Assembly (NCBI GenBank): GCA_964030785.1
Contig: OZ034968.1
Coordinates: forward strand, 58,376,299-58,440,298
Direction: 5' to 3'
Length of the DNA: 64,000 nucleotides
DNA from: Siderastrea siderea
Taxonomy: Eukaryota; Cnidaria; Anthozoa; Scleractinia; Rhizangiidae
The notes beneath the pieces are model-generated. The model made no database searches. It worked only from the letters and a program-made list of their open reading frames with translations, and was not told the DNA's origin. Shown piece after piece: positions 36,289 to 56,593 of the stretch; position 1 is the first letter of the stretch; each line of letters starts with the position of its first letter. The translations under genes were made by a program, and so were the position numbers.

Positions 36289-36379
36289 CAAAGGGAAAGG
36301 AATGTGGTTCGAAAGAAAGCAGCCGTTTGTGGGGAGGAGCGTTGCGTGACGACCCTAAAAACGGCTGCGAAGGAGACTA
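36289..36379 (-). repeat. Right terminal inverted repeat (91 bp)
   Basis: Perfect reverse complement of 27917-28007, ending GGAGACTA at 36379, followed by the duplicated target GGTGTATGG. Confidence 0.97.
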
Positions 36380-36633
36380 GGTGTATGGATGTTATACTCC
36401 ACATCTGATGTATGGATGTTATACCACTGACCTGGTGTATGGATGTTATACTCTGTATCTGGTGTATGGATGTTATACTCAATTCACATCTGATGTATGG
36501 ATGTAATACTCTGTATGTGGTGTATGGATGTTATACTTCACATCTGAGGTATGGATGTTATACTCAACATCTGATGTATGGATGTTATACCCCAGATGTA
36601 AGTATGGACATTATACTTCAAATTCAATTTAAT
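36380..36633 (-). repeat. 27-bp minisatellite, right block
   Basis: About nine units (TATGGATGTTATACTCCACATCTG type with small indels) continue the array interrupted by the transposon. Summed with the two left blocks the original array was roughly 0.5-0.6 kb. Confidence 0.95.
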
Positions 36634-39600
36634 GTTTTGGTAACTTTTGACCATACACAAGAAATAACCCAAATTTTGTAAATAGGAATACCCTGTTTCA
36701 GTGCATCACAAAAAACAAGTAAAGGTAAATTCGGGAGAAGTTATCAAGCGAAAAAGTTATCCTTTTTTTGTATAAGAAAATCCATTATTTTAGAAATTGA
36801 TAGAGACAAGTATGTGAAAGTCCATAAAATTGTACATGAAACAGCTCTAAAACGTGGACTTGATCAAGTCCATTTTTAAATGATCATTTGTTTTACGCTA
36901 CCGAAGTGTTAATTTCTCGACCTAGCCTTTTTTTAGCATACATATCGACACCTGCATTATGCGAACACTGGTCGTTTTCCAAGTAATAATAATCAACCAA
37001 ATTTTTGTCTAAAATTAAATTGGGATCAACTGCTGAAGACAAAGCTACTGCTAAAGCTTTAACGTTTGATGCTTTATGGACTGGGGAATGTTATTGGTTG
37101 TTGAAAGAAATACGCAAGTCACCGCCATCTTAAAGTGGGCGTAAAAAGAAAGTTAGCCCGGATCGCTTCTGTACGGGCCTTTTTTTCGGATGGATGTGTA
37201 GGACAGAAGTTTGCTTTACCATTTGACAAACCGGTTCTTTTCCCCATGCTTCTGGTAACTGGATTTTCAAGATGCGAAGGCCTGGGGAAAGAAAGGATTT
37301 CAAAATCGTGCCATTCAATTGGGTCGGCGCTGCTCGAGTCAGGAAACGTCGTCCCATTTAACATGTTGTCTTCCTAGATCACGGTACCGTACTTCTCACG
37401 CCTACATTAAGTGCTCTAGGTGGAGATGTGAATTGTTGTTGGCTTTATATACATGTGCGTAAATTAAATTAGAGCGGAAACTGAAGTACCGGCGACTTGC
37501 ATAAGTGTACTGAAAGGTCCCAAAAGTTGAACTGCGCTCAGCTTTTAACGTTTACGCAATTAGTTCATACTTCGCTCTTCTTTTACTCTTTGTGACAAAC
37601 GCTTGTGAAAGCTTTGTACACGATGGTGGAACTCTAACCTTACACCTGACCTTAGTTTTCCCTGTGAGTTTCGCAACAGAGCTGTTTCGATGTCTGTGAT
37701 AAGCAAAAGGGACAAAAAATAGCTCTTTCGGTGCAGTTCGTTTCCATCAGTTTGTTTTGGTATTCTAGTTCGTGATGTTTTTAATGTGTCCTTACAGTGA
37801 TACGTGCCCTGCAGTGCACATGAGGGAATCCTCTTTACTAGTTGTCAAGATGGGATTTCATTTTGGACTGAACGGTTCCTTTAAGTTTTGACTTTGTGGG
37901 TCGAAATTAAAGAATGTTGCCAACAACCTCCCTAGATAACAATAACAAGATAAAGCCATGATTTAGGGTGAATTAATTCACTGAAAATATTGTACCTTTA
38001 CTTTGTATATTTGAAGATTCAATAGCGAACGTGCAGTATTTGGCTCTGATGGCAATGGGTTAATCACCGCCAGAGTGGGAATATGCTAAATTTGAGAACT
38101 GAGAGTTGATGATCAGTTAACCGCATACCAAGAGAAATATCTTTTTCCCATAAGCGTATTAGTAGAAGTTGCTCATAAGTAAATAGCACGAATAACTTCA
38201 CGGAAAAAACCCTCCAAGCGTGCGCATTTGATAACTGATATCATTAAAACCACCTGTGTCTACGACAAGTGCACGTTTAATCCGAATGAAACGCACGCAG
38301 TCCACCCTCCACACTCTTCCGTCTCACTTTTTGTATCAGTTTAGATGCTGAGCAAAGCGAATGTTTCAGAAAGCTGTGACTTTGTCACTCTAAAAGAAAA
38401 CTGAGGGACGTGAGAGAGCGGTTGGTATGGCACGAATAAGTAGGCAAATCTAAAACGTCAGATAACTTTCTTCTTTAGAGGTTTCGTTAAGTATATTAGC
38501 CGTTCCGTCAAGCCTAGTGGAACGATATAGCACATGCCATGAGTCAGTTATCGCACTCCTATATTATTTGATTATGACGAAACTCGCATATACTCACCTG
38601 ACAGTCGTTATACTATGAATATCCGAAGATCTTTCACCACTTAACACTTCTTAACCTTCAGCAAAAATACTTGCAATTCTCAGCTGATTCGCGTGACCGC
38701 CTAAGTTAAGTATAGTTTTCGCTCTAGTTTTCTGCTGAGGCACAGGTTGCGCAATTTACTCATTGTTTGTAAACACAACGTCCGAGGAACACTCGCGTGC
38801 CTTTCCGCCGTCCGGAAGTCTTAAGCGTTAACTTAACTTGTGGTAAACATAACAAGCTACTTTGGAATTTTTATCCCTGCAGCAGTCACGTCAAAACATA
38901 ATAATAACAAACGTTGTGCGGCCATCAGTTAGAGCCGGCCACATGCAAAAAGCCTACAAGGGTTCCCTTTGCTCGGCTATGTGGGGGCCAAATAGCAAAG
39001 GAAATAGCTTTCGTTCCCCGGCAATAGTCAATTAAGAGTAAATTATCTTTATGGGATATTTTCCACGCCGAAGTAAAAACACTCGTGATGCAACAGCGCG
39101 CGCTTTTTATTCCCGCCAGAAGGTTACGTAGTGAAGTTACTGTTCCAGAAAACTGCGGATACAACAATTAATTGAAGTAATATTACGAAGCTTTCTCCTT
39201 ATATCAGGGAATGAATTCGTTATTCTTTGCAGATTGGAGATTATAAAATACGAGAGAAGCAACTTGACGTTAGTACGGAAACGTATTAATTGTATACGAG
39301 AAGTGAAGTTCAAGAATTATAAAAAACTAATAATATATACTTATCGCAAGATTCGTGTTTCCTTAGCATGTGCTTTCAAGGGAAAAGCTCAGATGTGTGA
39401 TTTTATCACAGGGAACAATGTTTTTACAAGTTGCGGATTCTAAAAATTGAACGTCTTTTATTTCAGATGCAAGCAACGCAAGCCGGCAACTGGTAACTTT
39501 TAGTCACTTTTCTATCACACATTGCACAAACCACAATTTTCTTATTTTCAGTACTGTTACTTGGCGTAGTATTCTTAAACTAGATTGATTCTCCTAAATT

Positions 39601-41185
39601 TGACTTGTTGTTTGTTTTGACCCTGCTCTTTTCGGCCCTTTCCTTGTAATATGGGTGATCCTTCGTGCTAAAAAAAAGAGACATCTACATCGTATGTTAC
39701 TTAATGGTAAAAGGAAAAACATATTAGCTGCCAGTGATTACTGGTAAAAACATAACATTACCGACATAAAACATAATGCAATAATTACATACGGAGTATT
39801 CTCCTGCTACACATCTATCGCAGTGCCGGGGAGGGTACTCTTTTCTTTTGGTTTTACGTACGTTTTGATCAGTGAGAGATAATAAGATTGATGGATAGTA
39901 GAAGGAGATATAGGATACGTTTCACTAGAGGTCTGAGTAAGAAACTATTTTTGTCATTTTCTTTTGTGGCTGTTTTGGCTTGAAAAGAGAAAAGATTTCA
40001 GGAGTTAATTTGGCCTGAAATAGGGAAAGAACCACATACGAGTCGAGTTTGGGAAAGTTCTTGAGCTCTTGACACAGCCCTCCCTCACACAAAACTGCGA
40101 GGTATTCTCCTCCTCGCTCTGATCTCAGCGACGTGCTTGATTTTTCAGTTGAGCTTTATCATTCTCAAGAGGATACTTTCGGTAACGAAGGTAAAGGGAA
40201 TCTTTTAAGTTTGCGCAATGTTGTACTCCCACGGTAATTTGTTATTGTACCAACCAACGCTCCTTTATTTACCATTACAGTTCGACACAGGAAACAGCAA
40301 AGCAGCGTTGCGTGTGGGAATTTTTGCGCATATTTGAGTTAGGTTTAAAATGTTATTTAACAACACACGTGTTAAGGTTTCCGTTATAGCGGCTAAATTT
40401 GTCTACTTAAATCTGCTAAGCATAACCCTCTAAGACATTTTACTATTTTCGTTGGCATTTTTCACCTCAGGTGATGTGTTTTTTTTCTTTAAATCGTGTA
40501 AGTGGCCTCTTGTAAATAAACAGGTGCACGTATCGCGGCATACATCACAGAGAAATCGTGCGCATATTTTATCTATAACACTATTAACACCAGGGACTGA
40601 TAAGCTGAAATATTTCCTTCAAGCCAACAGTAACAGTGCCCGACCCCTCAGGGATGTGACTTAAAAAATAACCATTCTTAAAAAATGACCCTCTGTAATG
40701 TGAGGTATTCATATTAACCTCAAAAATGTTCAGCTGACTGGTTTTTCACCTTAATCCTTAAGTACTTTATCGGTATCTTGCAAAACCAATATGAAGATCC
40801 GTTAATGTCTCATTTAACATAGAAAAAAGTAGCTAAGTGGTGTAAAATGAATTAAATGGACTCCAAAAGTCCAGGGATTCTTTTTCATTTCTTTTTGCAA
40901 TCGTGTACGTTGTTTCCTTACATGAGAAATTTCTCTAGAGTCTCTCTACATCCAATTGCATAAATGAGCTACAGGGAAAAAAAATTGGGGGATAACCTTT
41001 TGATGGGCCAGCATTGATTCCGTAGATGGGATGCGCCTAATGCTATAGTTACTGAAGATACTTCAACATCGTTCAGTTGCGCCAGCTCTAACAAAACCTT
41101 CTCTTTCTAAATAAAGAACAATGTATTTTGTGACTCCTGGTAAATCAGTAAAAGAAGGATTCCAATCGTTACTGCCCACTCTTCA
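36634..41185. other. No gene recognised
   Basis: AT-rich sequence with short frames only, none showing linked exons or family motifs. The frames at 37119-37377 overlap on both strands and are shadows of each other. An AGTGCCGGGGAGGGTACTC phrase near 39825 resembles one near 55970, hinting at a dispersed repeat. Confidence 0.45.
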
Positions 41186-42546
41186 GAGGGTCCACAATAG
41201 GTTTGGCGGGATGCGGGATTTGGCTAATATTTGTGGCGATATTCGGGATGGGAGCTGAAAACAGGAGCGGGAAGCGGGAAATTCATTTGAGAGCGGGAGC
41301 GGGATTTTGTGTTTTTGAGGAGTCGGGATGCGAGAATCGTAAGGGGAAAGTAACGGGATACGGTATTTTAATTTTTACGAGACTGCATGATTTGACCGGT
41401 GCAGGCTGATACAAATGGATCGTTTGTGAATGAAGTGTGTCAGCTTTCAAGTGATGCATTGATCAAGGAAGAGTAGCCTTAATGTCAAGCTATTATGAGT
41501 CCTTTTGTGTTAATTTCGGAAAGAAGTATCAGGCACATGTCGTGTTGCATTTCTTGGCCTTGTCTGCGTTCTTAACTTTCCGACCCTTTCCATTGAGCGT
41601 TTGTTGGAGCAGGTATGATCAGCTTTGGTTAGTCTAGCCAGTATGGCAACACCGGCGGACGGTAATGTAACTTTACGGCGGTCGCCAAAAACGAGGTATT
41701 CGGCATCGTAAATTTTGTTGCTATATATTATGCAGAGTGCTAGCAGGAATGCCTTCGTTCAAAAAAAAAAACATTTCCGAGAAGAAATTTTCTGGAAGCA
41801 AGTAATATGGAGACGCAGAAAGCTTTGAAATAAACTGTGAGTTAAGTGAGTCCACTTTTGCGAATTTTTTGTTACATTTTATTTTTGCAGACCCCATAAC
41901 TGGACCGATTTTGCATGACCTTTGGGCCCCTACCCCTTTCTAAGGACACAATCCGTTTATATATAGCTGGGCCTGTAGAGAAACAATGTGGAGAAAACTG
42001 TTGTGTCTAAGGAAACGCCAACCTTCAGATCAAAACCAAGTCGCCCTTACCACCCCACAACTTGAAAAACTACCGGCTTCATTTACATACTCAGTAGGTT
42101 GTCTTCCAAAAAAAGCAGGACCGAGAATAGGCAGAATATCATAGCAAACAATCTTTGACAATTTTTACCTTCCATTTGTACCTGGACAAAAAAGGTAAAA
42201 CGGGTCTAAAACAGAATAACACAAACGAAACACTTGTTACTGTCATTAGTGGCTCGAAGTGGCGATATTTTTAAATGATATCAAGACCATCGACCATAAA
42301 AACGTGTTTACTTGTCTTTTATCCATTGTGTAAAAGGTATGTGAGGTTTTCATCATGAAAGTAGAAAACTATTTAAAAAATTAGGTGGGATCTAGCCTGC
42401 GTGCAGACGTCTCCGAAGGAAATAGGAGACGTCTGCACGCAGGCAAGGTGGGATCGGGATTTCGACGTAAAGAAGGGCGGGATGGCGGGATTGACAGGAA
42501 AAAATAGGCGGGATGGCTGGATCTAAGAACCCTATTGAGGACCCTC
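41186..42546. mobile_element. 1.36-kb non-autonomous element, GAGGGTCC termini, 6-bp TSD
   Basis: The left end GAGGGTCCACAATAGG and the right end CCTATTGAGGACCCTC are inverted repeats. The 6-bp sequence TCTTCA flanks both sides (41180-41185 and 42547-42552). The interior near both ends is full of GCGGGAT-type motifs, as in the 499-bp element at 27.3 kb, and AGGGTC is shared by both termini. This suggests one family. No transposase is visible. Confidence 0.8.
42395..42444. repeat. Perfect 20-bp hairpin
   Basis: GCCTGCGTGCAGACGTCTCC, a 10-bp loop, then its exact reverse complement, inside the 41186-42546 element. An analogous CCTGCG-type hairpin is present in the 499-bp relative. Confidence 0.95.
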
Positions 42547-42552
42547 TCTTCA

Positions 42553-45016
42553 GCCGGGTACCCAACGGTTCGTTTTCGGGAATATCTGCTCTGAAGGCCC
42601 AAGATTTTCGGATTTAATTGCAGTGAAGGCTAGAGATTTCTTCGGCGGAGCACCACGTCGGACTTTCGTAACAAGGGGACTTACTAGTTCCTACTGCTTT
42701 CGGAGGGAGAAATATGTCGTTTAGAGTGCAAATTAAGGCCTGCTAGCATTTCCGGAGAGCCGTCAGCAGCTTGGAAATACGGCGGATAGGATTCTGTTTC
42801 CTAAAATTTTCTGCGGCTTTAATTTTCAGCTAAAAATTCCGAACAGATCAATCTGCATTAGCTTACACACATATGCCTTTGAAAAGCACTGAAACAGTCT
42901 AAGAAAACAGAAAATAATATTTCAAGTATTTTGCTAAAATTTTCCCGTTGGTTGGCCCTGACTCTTCGGAGATACTGAAACAAACACCAAATTGAATAGA
43001 GCAAAGGAATGACTCCTGTTGAACGTATTAGATGACTAACTTTTAAACCTTGGAGAGAAGCTTTCTAAAAGATAGGGTGATACATTAACAGGCTATATAA
43101 TTACAAGAAGCTTAACCGACGGAATGCTTTAAATAAAACAAACAGAAATTTTAGGGCTTAAGTTAATGAACTTATTCTCTGTTGATAGATGGTTTTTCCG
43201 TTACTTTGTAATTATTTCCCTCTGATCTGCGAGTTTTAGAAGTTTTCGCGCCGCAAAATGCGATCGAAATGAAATGTTTTGGTGCGATTATGTATCACAA
43301 CAGTTCCGGCTAAAACGATACGATTTGCAAAGCGCCTCTCGCTAGGTGATGGGCTCCTCAGTTCTCTCCATACAAATCTGCAGTACGGGCAGTGCACAGG
43401 TTCTTACAATGCCGGGGCAGGAGAAGAGTTCTGAGGCAATAAGCTGGATTATCAAATTAAAAACGGCTGGCAACTACTTGGATCTGTTTTGAAGCAGAGG
43501 TGCGATTTTGTACATGTTATGGTGTGATCTTTGTCATAGAAGAGTTTTTCTTATTTGAACGCCAAATCAGAATGAACACCGTGGTGGTCTATGAATCGGG
43601 GACGTCGTAAGTGATACTAATAGGAAAACCAATTAATAAATAATCTTGTGGGTAAACAAAACTTAAGTAACCCTCAATACCACAGGGAGACCGGCATTTG
43701 TTTTAAACCGCACAGGAAGCTTTTACTTTCCTAACATTCATCATCCAGGGGGGAGGGGATAACCCCACTGTTCTGGTCTCAAATGGGCGAGTATCAGAGA
43801 GGAAGATTTTTGTCATTTTGATCTAAGTAAGGAATGCTTTTTCTACTGGACTGAAATAAAGTGTAGATTTTACCCTTTTAGCCTGTTAAACGGAAAGCAT
43901 TTGTATAGCCCTAGGTCTGAAATTGGGTGTGAAATAGCAAATTTTGATTCAACATTTGGAACGGGCAGCAAGGCAAGCCCCACTTAACACTTAAGGTCTT
44001 GTGGGATCCCCGGATTTCAGTTATGTTCTTTTGAAACGGAAAAAGGGTGGCTGAGAGACATTTTAAAAATGAGTAGAGTGGACGCAATACATACATACAT
44101 ACATCACCTTTATTTCACCTCGGATTTACAAGGGTAGCTGTATAGCTAATTTCTCCGAAAAAGAAAAGACGAAGAAATAACTTCCTCTGATTCTAACTCA
44201 CATTTGATCGCATCGTGAAACTGTCCTCAGTCGGATGAAGCGTTTCTAAACCTTCGCACATTAATACCAGTAAACAAATATTATTTTAAAGTTTTGAAGA
44301 CAATCAAGAATAGAATACAAACAATTCCGAGTACATGCAGAATGGAGGAAGACCTTATCTTCCTTTTATTTTTTATTGTAGCACTGGTTCGGACAACGTG
44401 TTTTTAACAGAATACCTGAGCGTATGAATAATATTTGAAGAGAAATTTCATTGAAATCAGTGTCATGTCATGTCAAGATCCCAGAGAGGGGGGGGGGGGG
44501 AGGGCGTCCAAGGAAAAATTGACTCAGTAATAAATAACAACTAGGCAGTGTACTTGTTCTAGATTCTCTTTTCAGCGGCCGGCCGTGGGTGGTCGCACGG
44601 ATACAGTTTCTACTACGTGGCCGGATGTCACACATTTCGCGCCGAAATTAGAGCGCGCAAGTGCAGTGCCTAGGGAAGTTTCTTCTACACGTAGGGTGTA
44701 CACACTATATCTCCCCTTTTGTTTTGGTGCAAAATGCGTTTATATACCGCAGGACTACCGCATTTTGGTCGCCAATACGCAGTTCTCAGGATCTCCGGTC
44801 ATGGAAGGGCTATTTCCTGTATCACAGCGATTCACACTTGTCACAGCCAATCAGATCAGAACGTCTGCATAACTGTATTGAATATCATCGCAACACCACA
44901 TATTAGCTGACGGCACTCATTCATTCATTAGACTTGCAGAAACCACGATGCCAATAGTACAAACCAACGACCCTGGAAGACACGAAGTATTGTGAAACAG
45001 GCAACTACACTGAGAC
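42553..45016. other. No gene recognised upstream of the metalloproteinase
   Basis: Short frames only, with a CATA run at 44089-44103 and a G run near 44488. TATATA at 44741 lies 276 bp before the metalloproteinase ATG and might belong to its promoter, but nothing else supports that. Confidence 0.4.
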
Positions 45017-52034
<7,018 letters not shown>

Positions 52035-54580
52035 GTAGGGTGCCTCGGTATGTTAAGAGAATATGTTAGAGCGGTTTTTAATTGAGTGTCGTGAAGCCAA
52101 AAGGAAAGTAATTGCTCTAGCGAGTCACTCAAAGCTCAAAGCAAGAACATACAATCGGTGTAAAGTGCGAAAAACCCAATCACGTCTTGTAAGCAAGGCA
52201 TGATTAGTTTGAGTTTTTCTTCTTCTCGGTTACGAGAGTGGCATCAATTTTTTTTAACCAATCACAGACAGCAGCGTTTCCCTTGACACGTAATTGAAAA
52301 ACGCTCTAATTGTAGTTCTGATTACAATCGCTTATTTCAGCCTTGCCTTTGCGACTCTTAATGCCGCAAAACTTCACTAAAAACTGACCTCCATGAATTT
52401 AATCTTGACAAACAAGACCGACATTTCACGGTCAGCCTCAAGCAGGGGAAAGTCACTTAGCTCCCAAAACCATCTTTGTTACGCCGCAAAATATATCGCA
52501 GTCTAATTAACAGATAACAGGGCTACATGCTTGTCTCGTTTGGAAATAAGTTGGATAAAAAAAAAAAAACAAAAAAAAAAAAACAAAAACAAAAAAAACA
52601 ACAACAAAAAAAACCCTGGCTACCAAATTGGGTGGACCAGTGAAGGTGGAATACAATTTGCCAGGCCTCGGAATTTTCCTCATCTAATTATTCCCGAATT
52701 GGACAGCATGCCATTTTGGGATTTTAGGCTTTAAAGTAATTAGCGCTGAAAAGTTATTACATTCTTCTCATTTTTGTTGGCAATAATCTGGCGTCACATT
52801 TACTGTAGTATCTTATATTTTGCGGCGTAATACACTACAATCACATTTGGAAGTGACCACATATTCTTCCAGGTCCACGTAATGCATAATTCAAGTTGTG
52901 GTTGCATCTAAACGATTGTGACATAACTCGAACCTATCCGCAGTACAGTTATCTTAAAAGACGACGCAGCAGTTTTGTTGCTAATTGACTCCGTTTCCAA
53001 CAATATGGCATTTTATAGAGTAAAAGGTAAACTGACATTTGGCTTTCTGGCATTCAACTGCAATCAGCTCATTTGATCTTATTTTTATACTTTACACACT
53101 GAAACACGACTAAAGCAAAAACATCTTGTTTACTTGATGTTTGAGACAAGCTGCAGTGTGTACAAACGTTTGAAAATAGCTGATACACGAATTTGTATAT
53201 ATATTTTCAATGCAGTAAATGCCTCTTCGCCATTCAGTTACTGTTTTGACTATTGTACAGAATACTTTATTTATAACCAACCAACGCAGAATCTGCGAGT
53301 AAACAAGAATTATGACTTTGAGTATAAGAGAATACTCAGGATAACGAATAACAAATTAAATTGATATGTTTCAGTTGAAACCAGCAAGGATATATATGCA
53401 TGTGTCGATAATAGGACTAAGTGAAATACAATTATGAAATTTTAAAATACAGAGCAGAAAATTCCTCATTTGTCTAGCGCGAAGTTCGTTCGAAATAACC
53501 AATCACTTGTGTGACACAAAGTCCTATAACAAAAATCGAGGGAAAATGAGTTGCTGACTTGTTATGGTACGATTAATGAGTACGTTAGCAAATACTTATT
53601 TTATGTCCTCTTTTACTGTCTGACGTGGTTCCTTCGGACCAGAATAAAGCTATGACTGTAAATAACGTGGTTCTTTCGGGCCAAGATTCCAATCATTATT
53701 ATATTAAGACGAAAACTGAAACATTTGTGTGGAGGTGAAACGTATTTCTGTGATCTTAAAACAACGCAACCTTTAATTGGTGGCAGCATTCACTAGCCAA
53801 CTGTAAATAGTATTTGGAGTATGACATCGCAGGCTCGTATGTCCTTCTCATTTTGTGCAAAATATCTTAAACTGCTCGTAGCCACACCCTCAGTTTGAGG
53901 GCATAACTACCTGCTATATATTTGTACATAACTGCTATTTAAACATAGTTAATTCAATTGATGCATTCGGAAACATTTTCTATTAATTGCATTCATTAAT
54001 TCTATTATTTCCACAATTTTACAAGTTTTCCCTTGTAAGGCCTCTTCTGTTCAATTAGCCTTACTGTCTAAAAATAGTTGCACAGCTCCTTATATTGTAA
54101 ATAACATATTTATATTCCGTATTGTAAATATATTCAGAAATTTTGTTCAGCCAAGAAAAATTTACTGATTGTCAAAACGATTTTTCTTTTAAGGAGTACA
54201 ACTATTTTCCTGAATTTGTTTAGTGGTTTACAGTAGATTTTCGCGACATCTTAGATTCTTTTTTTTCCCGACAAATTTTTTTCGATTACTAAAACATCAC
54301 ATGAGAAATGCAACAATTTCCCATAGTAAGGCGATCTATGAGGGACGAATAGCTGCATTTAGTGGATACCATAGTCAATCGGGTAACGAACTGGTAAAGA
54401 AACGTTGGTTTTGTTATAATCTATATATGAATACTGTATCAGTAAAATAAGCGTAACTTTGAATTAAGTGTAACCTGAAATGATTAAATAACGTATTTAT
54501 GATACAAAAGGCATTTTTAAGATTGTTATCAAAGTGAGTTAAATTAAATGATAATTTTGTTTGATAGCATTGCAGAAGTA
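52035..54580. other. 3' flank of the metalloproteinase; no further gene recognised
   Basis: Contains an A-rich tract at 52557-52613 and AT-rich DNA with TTGTAAATA-type phrases around 54090-54130. Polyadenylation signals are plentiful, including AATAAA near 53643, but cannot be assigned. Confidence 0.45.
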
Positions 54581-54741
54581 CAGTAGATCTCGATAACTTG
54601 AACTGTCAAGAGAATCAGAAAAACGGTAAGAGTTATCGAAACATTGAATTATCAGAGGGCTAAAATAACTGTATTGCGTCAAGTATAGAAAATCGCTCTC
54701 AGTTCCAGTTATCAGGGGCTCGAGTTGTCGAGATCTTACTG
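54581..54741. repeat. 161-bp MITE with CAGTARGATCTCGA termini
   Basis: The left end CAGTAGATCTCGATAACTTG and the right end CGAGTTGTCGAGATCTTACTG (54721-54741) are inverted repeats with a one-base offset. The pattern resembles small pogo-type MITEs. A TA flank is present on the left only. Confidence 0.75.
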
Positions 54742-55429
54742 TTATTTCAATATAGTAAGTTAAGTATATTTGAACGGTATTTATTTAATGGCTGTCCTAA
54801 GAGCGAAATAATTACATCCGCCCAACTATACTGAACTAAAGCAATGCATTAAACCGATGAGAATATTTTAATTAGGTAGGAAAGTCATTCTAAAATCGTT
54901 CAGACTTAGTTAAACAGTACAGTTGTTTAGTGTTTAGCCATAGGTGTTGGTTCATTTAGTTCTTAACTTAAAAAAAAAGCATCGGAATAAACCAATTTTT
55001 GGTCCAATTTCTATTGTCACTTTTGCACTGTTTATTCTATAATCGATTCCCGTTTTTTCGAACTAATCTTCAGGACTCTAACTTCTTGCCTCCTCTTAAG
55101 ACAAAAAAGAAAACAATGTTATCTGAAATCTAGGACAATTAAGTAAAGCAACAAGTCCACAAACAGATGTTCTGAAACCTTTATTACCACCCTTTATTTA
55201 AATGACATTTTTCAGGGTGGATGATTGGCCATTACGAGCCAACAGTTTGAGCCGCCGACTTCTTAACCTATCGCTGATCGTTGCTTTTCAAACGGACAGT
55301 CCAGATGACCTCTGCAAAAGACGAACTTGCTTCTTTTAATTTTTTTTTAAGAGTGGCTCTATTTAACAAAGAAAATTCAAAATTAAAAAAAAATGGAATT
55401 ACAATAACTTTTTAAGGGAAGTGCAGGAA

Positions 55430-56264
55430 GCAACAACAGCAACCACAAAAAATGGTTGGAAGCAAATACCGCGCTTTCGTGCCGTGAAGAACAATTCTGC
55501 ACGGAATGGCCGGTCATGTTGTACAGTGATATCTTAAATCCCTTAGTCGATTTAACTTTTAAAGGTGATTAAATTCATACTAGCTAGCTTCGTCATGATA
55601 CCCTTAAAAAAGAGCTAACTTGTTAACGGGAGCGCAAAGTAAAAAGCCCATGTTTACTTTGAAAGTGCTGACGGTGCAGCATGCTGAGCAATACCTCATT
55701 TCTTCCAGTGATAGCCGCGGGAAAGGCGAAACTCAAGCGCGCTAAAGAATCGCCTGCCGAGGTGGAAACTGGACGCTTCTCACCACTCCCCATATCTTTT
55801 CTTATCTACTAGAGGTTTAAGTCTTGTATTTTTCCTTGCCTCTAGGGCTCTCCGCGTAAAGCAGTGCACCCATAACAATATCTTAAAGTAACTCACTCTA
55901 ACCCAGTGACCTACCCAGCGTGAAATCCTAAAACCTCTTTTTGCCAGTGGCCGTTTTTATACTAGGGCCCTGAGGGAGGGGGGTACTCAACAGATGCTCA
56001 GGTAGGGAGGTACGGCCCGGCTGCTCAAACCCTGGCCCTTTTGAGACACAAATCTCTGATTTTGCTACCCTGTTAAGACATAACTTGAAGACATTTAACT
56101 CAAAAGACATTTTGGACCCAAAAGATATTTTCAGAGCTTTTCTAAGACATAGCCACAAAAAAATGGCTGGAAGCAAATACCGCGCTGTCGTGCCGTGCAG
56201 CACAATTCTGCACGGAATGTTTAAGTTATACAGTAATATATAATGCCCTAGTCGTCCTTTTAAA
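55430..56264 (+). repeat. Two direct copies of an older dispersed repeat
   Basis: About 55443-55625 and 56153-56264 share GGAAGCAAATACCGCGCT, CAATTCTGCACGGAAT and CCCTAGTCG-like text. The second copy is cut at 56264 and continues after the 4.2-kb insertion at 60433-60505 (GGTGATTAAATTCAGACTAG). The first copy therefore shows the uninterrupted site. Confidence 0.75.
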
Positions 56265-56593
56265 GGGAACCCCCACTGTTACAACAAACTGATGTTAAAT
56301 TGTTGAACTTTAAGTCTGAATGTCAATTCTTAAGTTAACAAGTGGAAAGAAAGTTTTAGTGTGCCTAAAAGTGGAAATATGAATATCACCTGTTTTCGCT
56401 TTTGAATTTCCCGGGCGCTGCCATTTTAAATTTTTATGACGTCAAATGGTTGCCACTCAACCTCGTCCCCAGGGTCTTCTCGTTTTTCAATATGGCGGCG
56501 GCTCAGGAGAAGACCCTGGCACATAGCGACCTAAAACGGTCGCTGATTGGCGCCATTCTTACATGAGTTCTGATTGGTTTACGTCTTCCCAAA

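Larger units (their letters stand above)
27917..36379. mobile_element. 8.46-kb DNA transposon with DUF6589 and RecQ genes (AcademH-like)
   Basis: The 91-bp termini are perfect inverted repeats (27917-28007 and 36289-36379), beginning TAGTCTCCTTCGCAGCCG. Directly outside both ends is the 9-bp repeat GGTGTATGG (27908-27916 and 36380-36388), so the insertion is complete. Inside are two convergent, spliced genes: a DUF6589-type protein on the plus strand and a RecQ helicase on the minus strand. From memory, the AcademH lineage of Academ transposons carries a transposase plus a helicase and makes 9-10 bp duplications, which fits. This is family knowledge recalled, not checked. Identical termini point to a recent insertion, yet single-base frameshifts interrupt both genes. 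The target is a 27-bp minisatellite. Confidence 0.93.
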
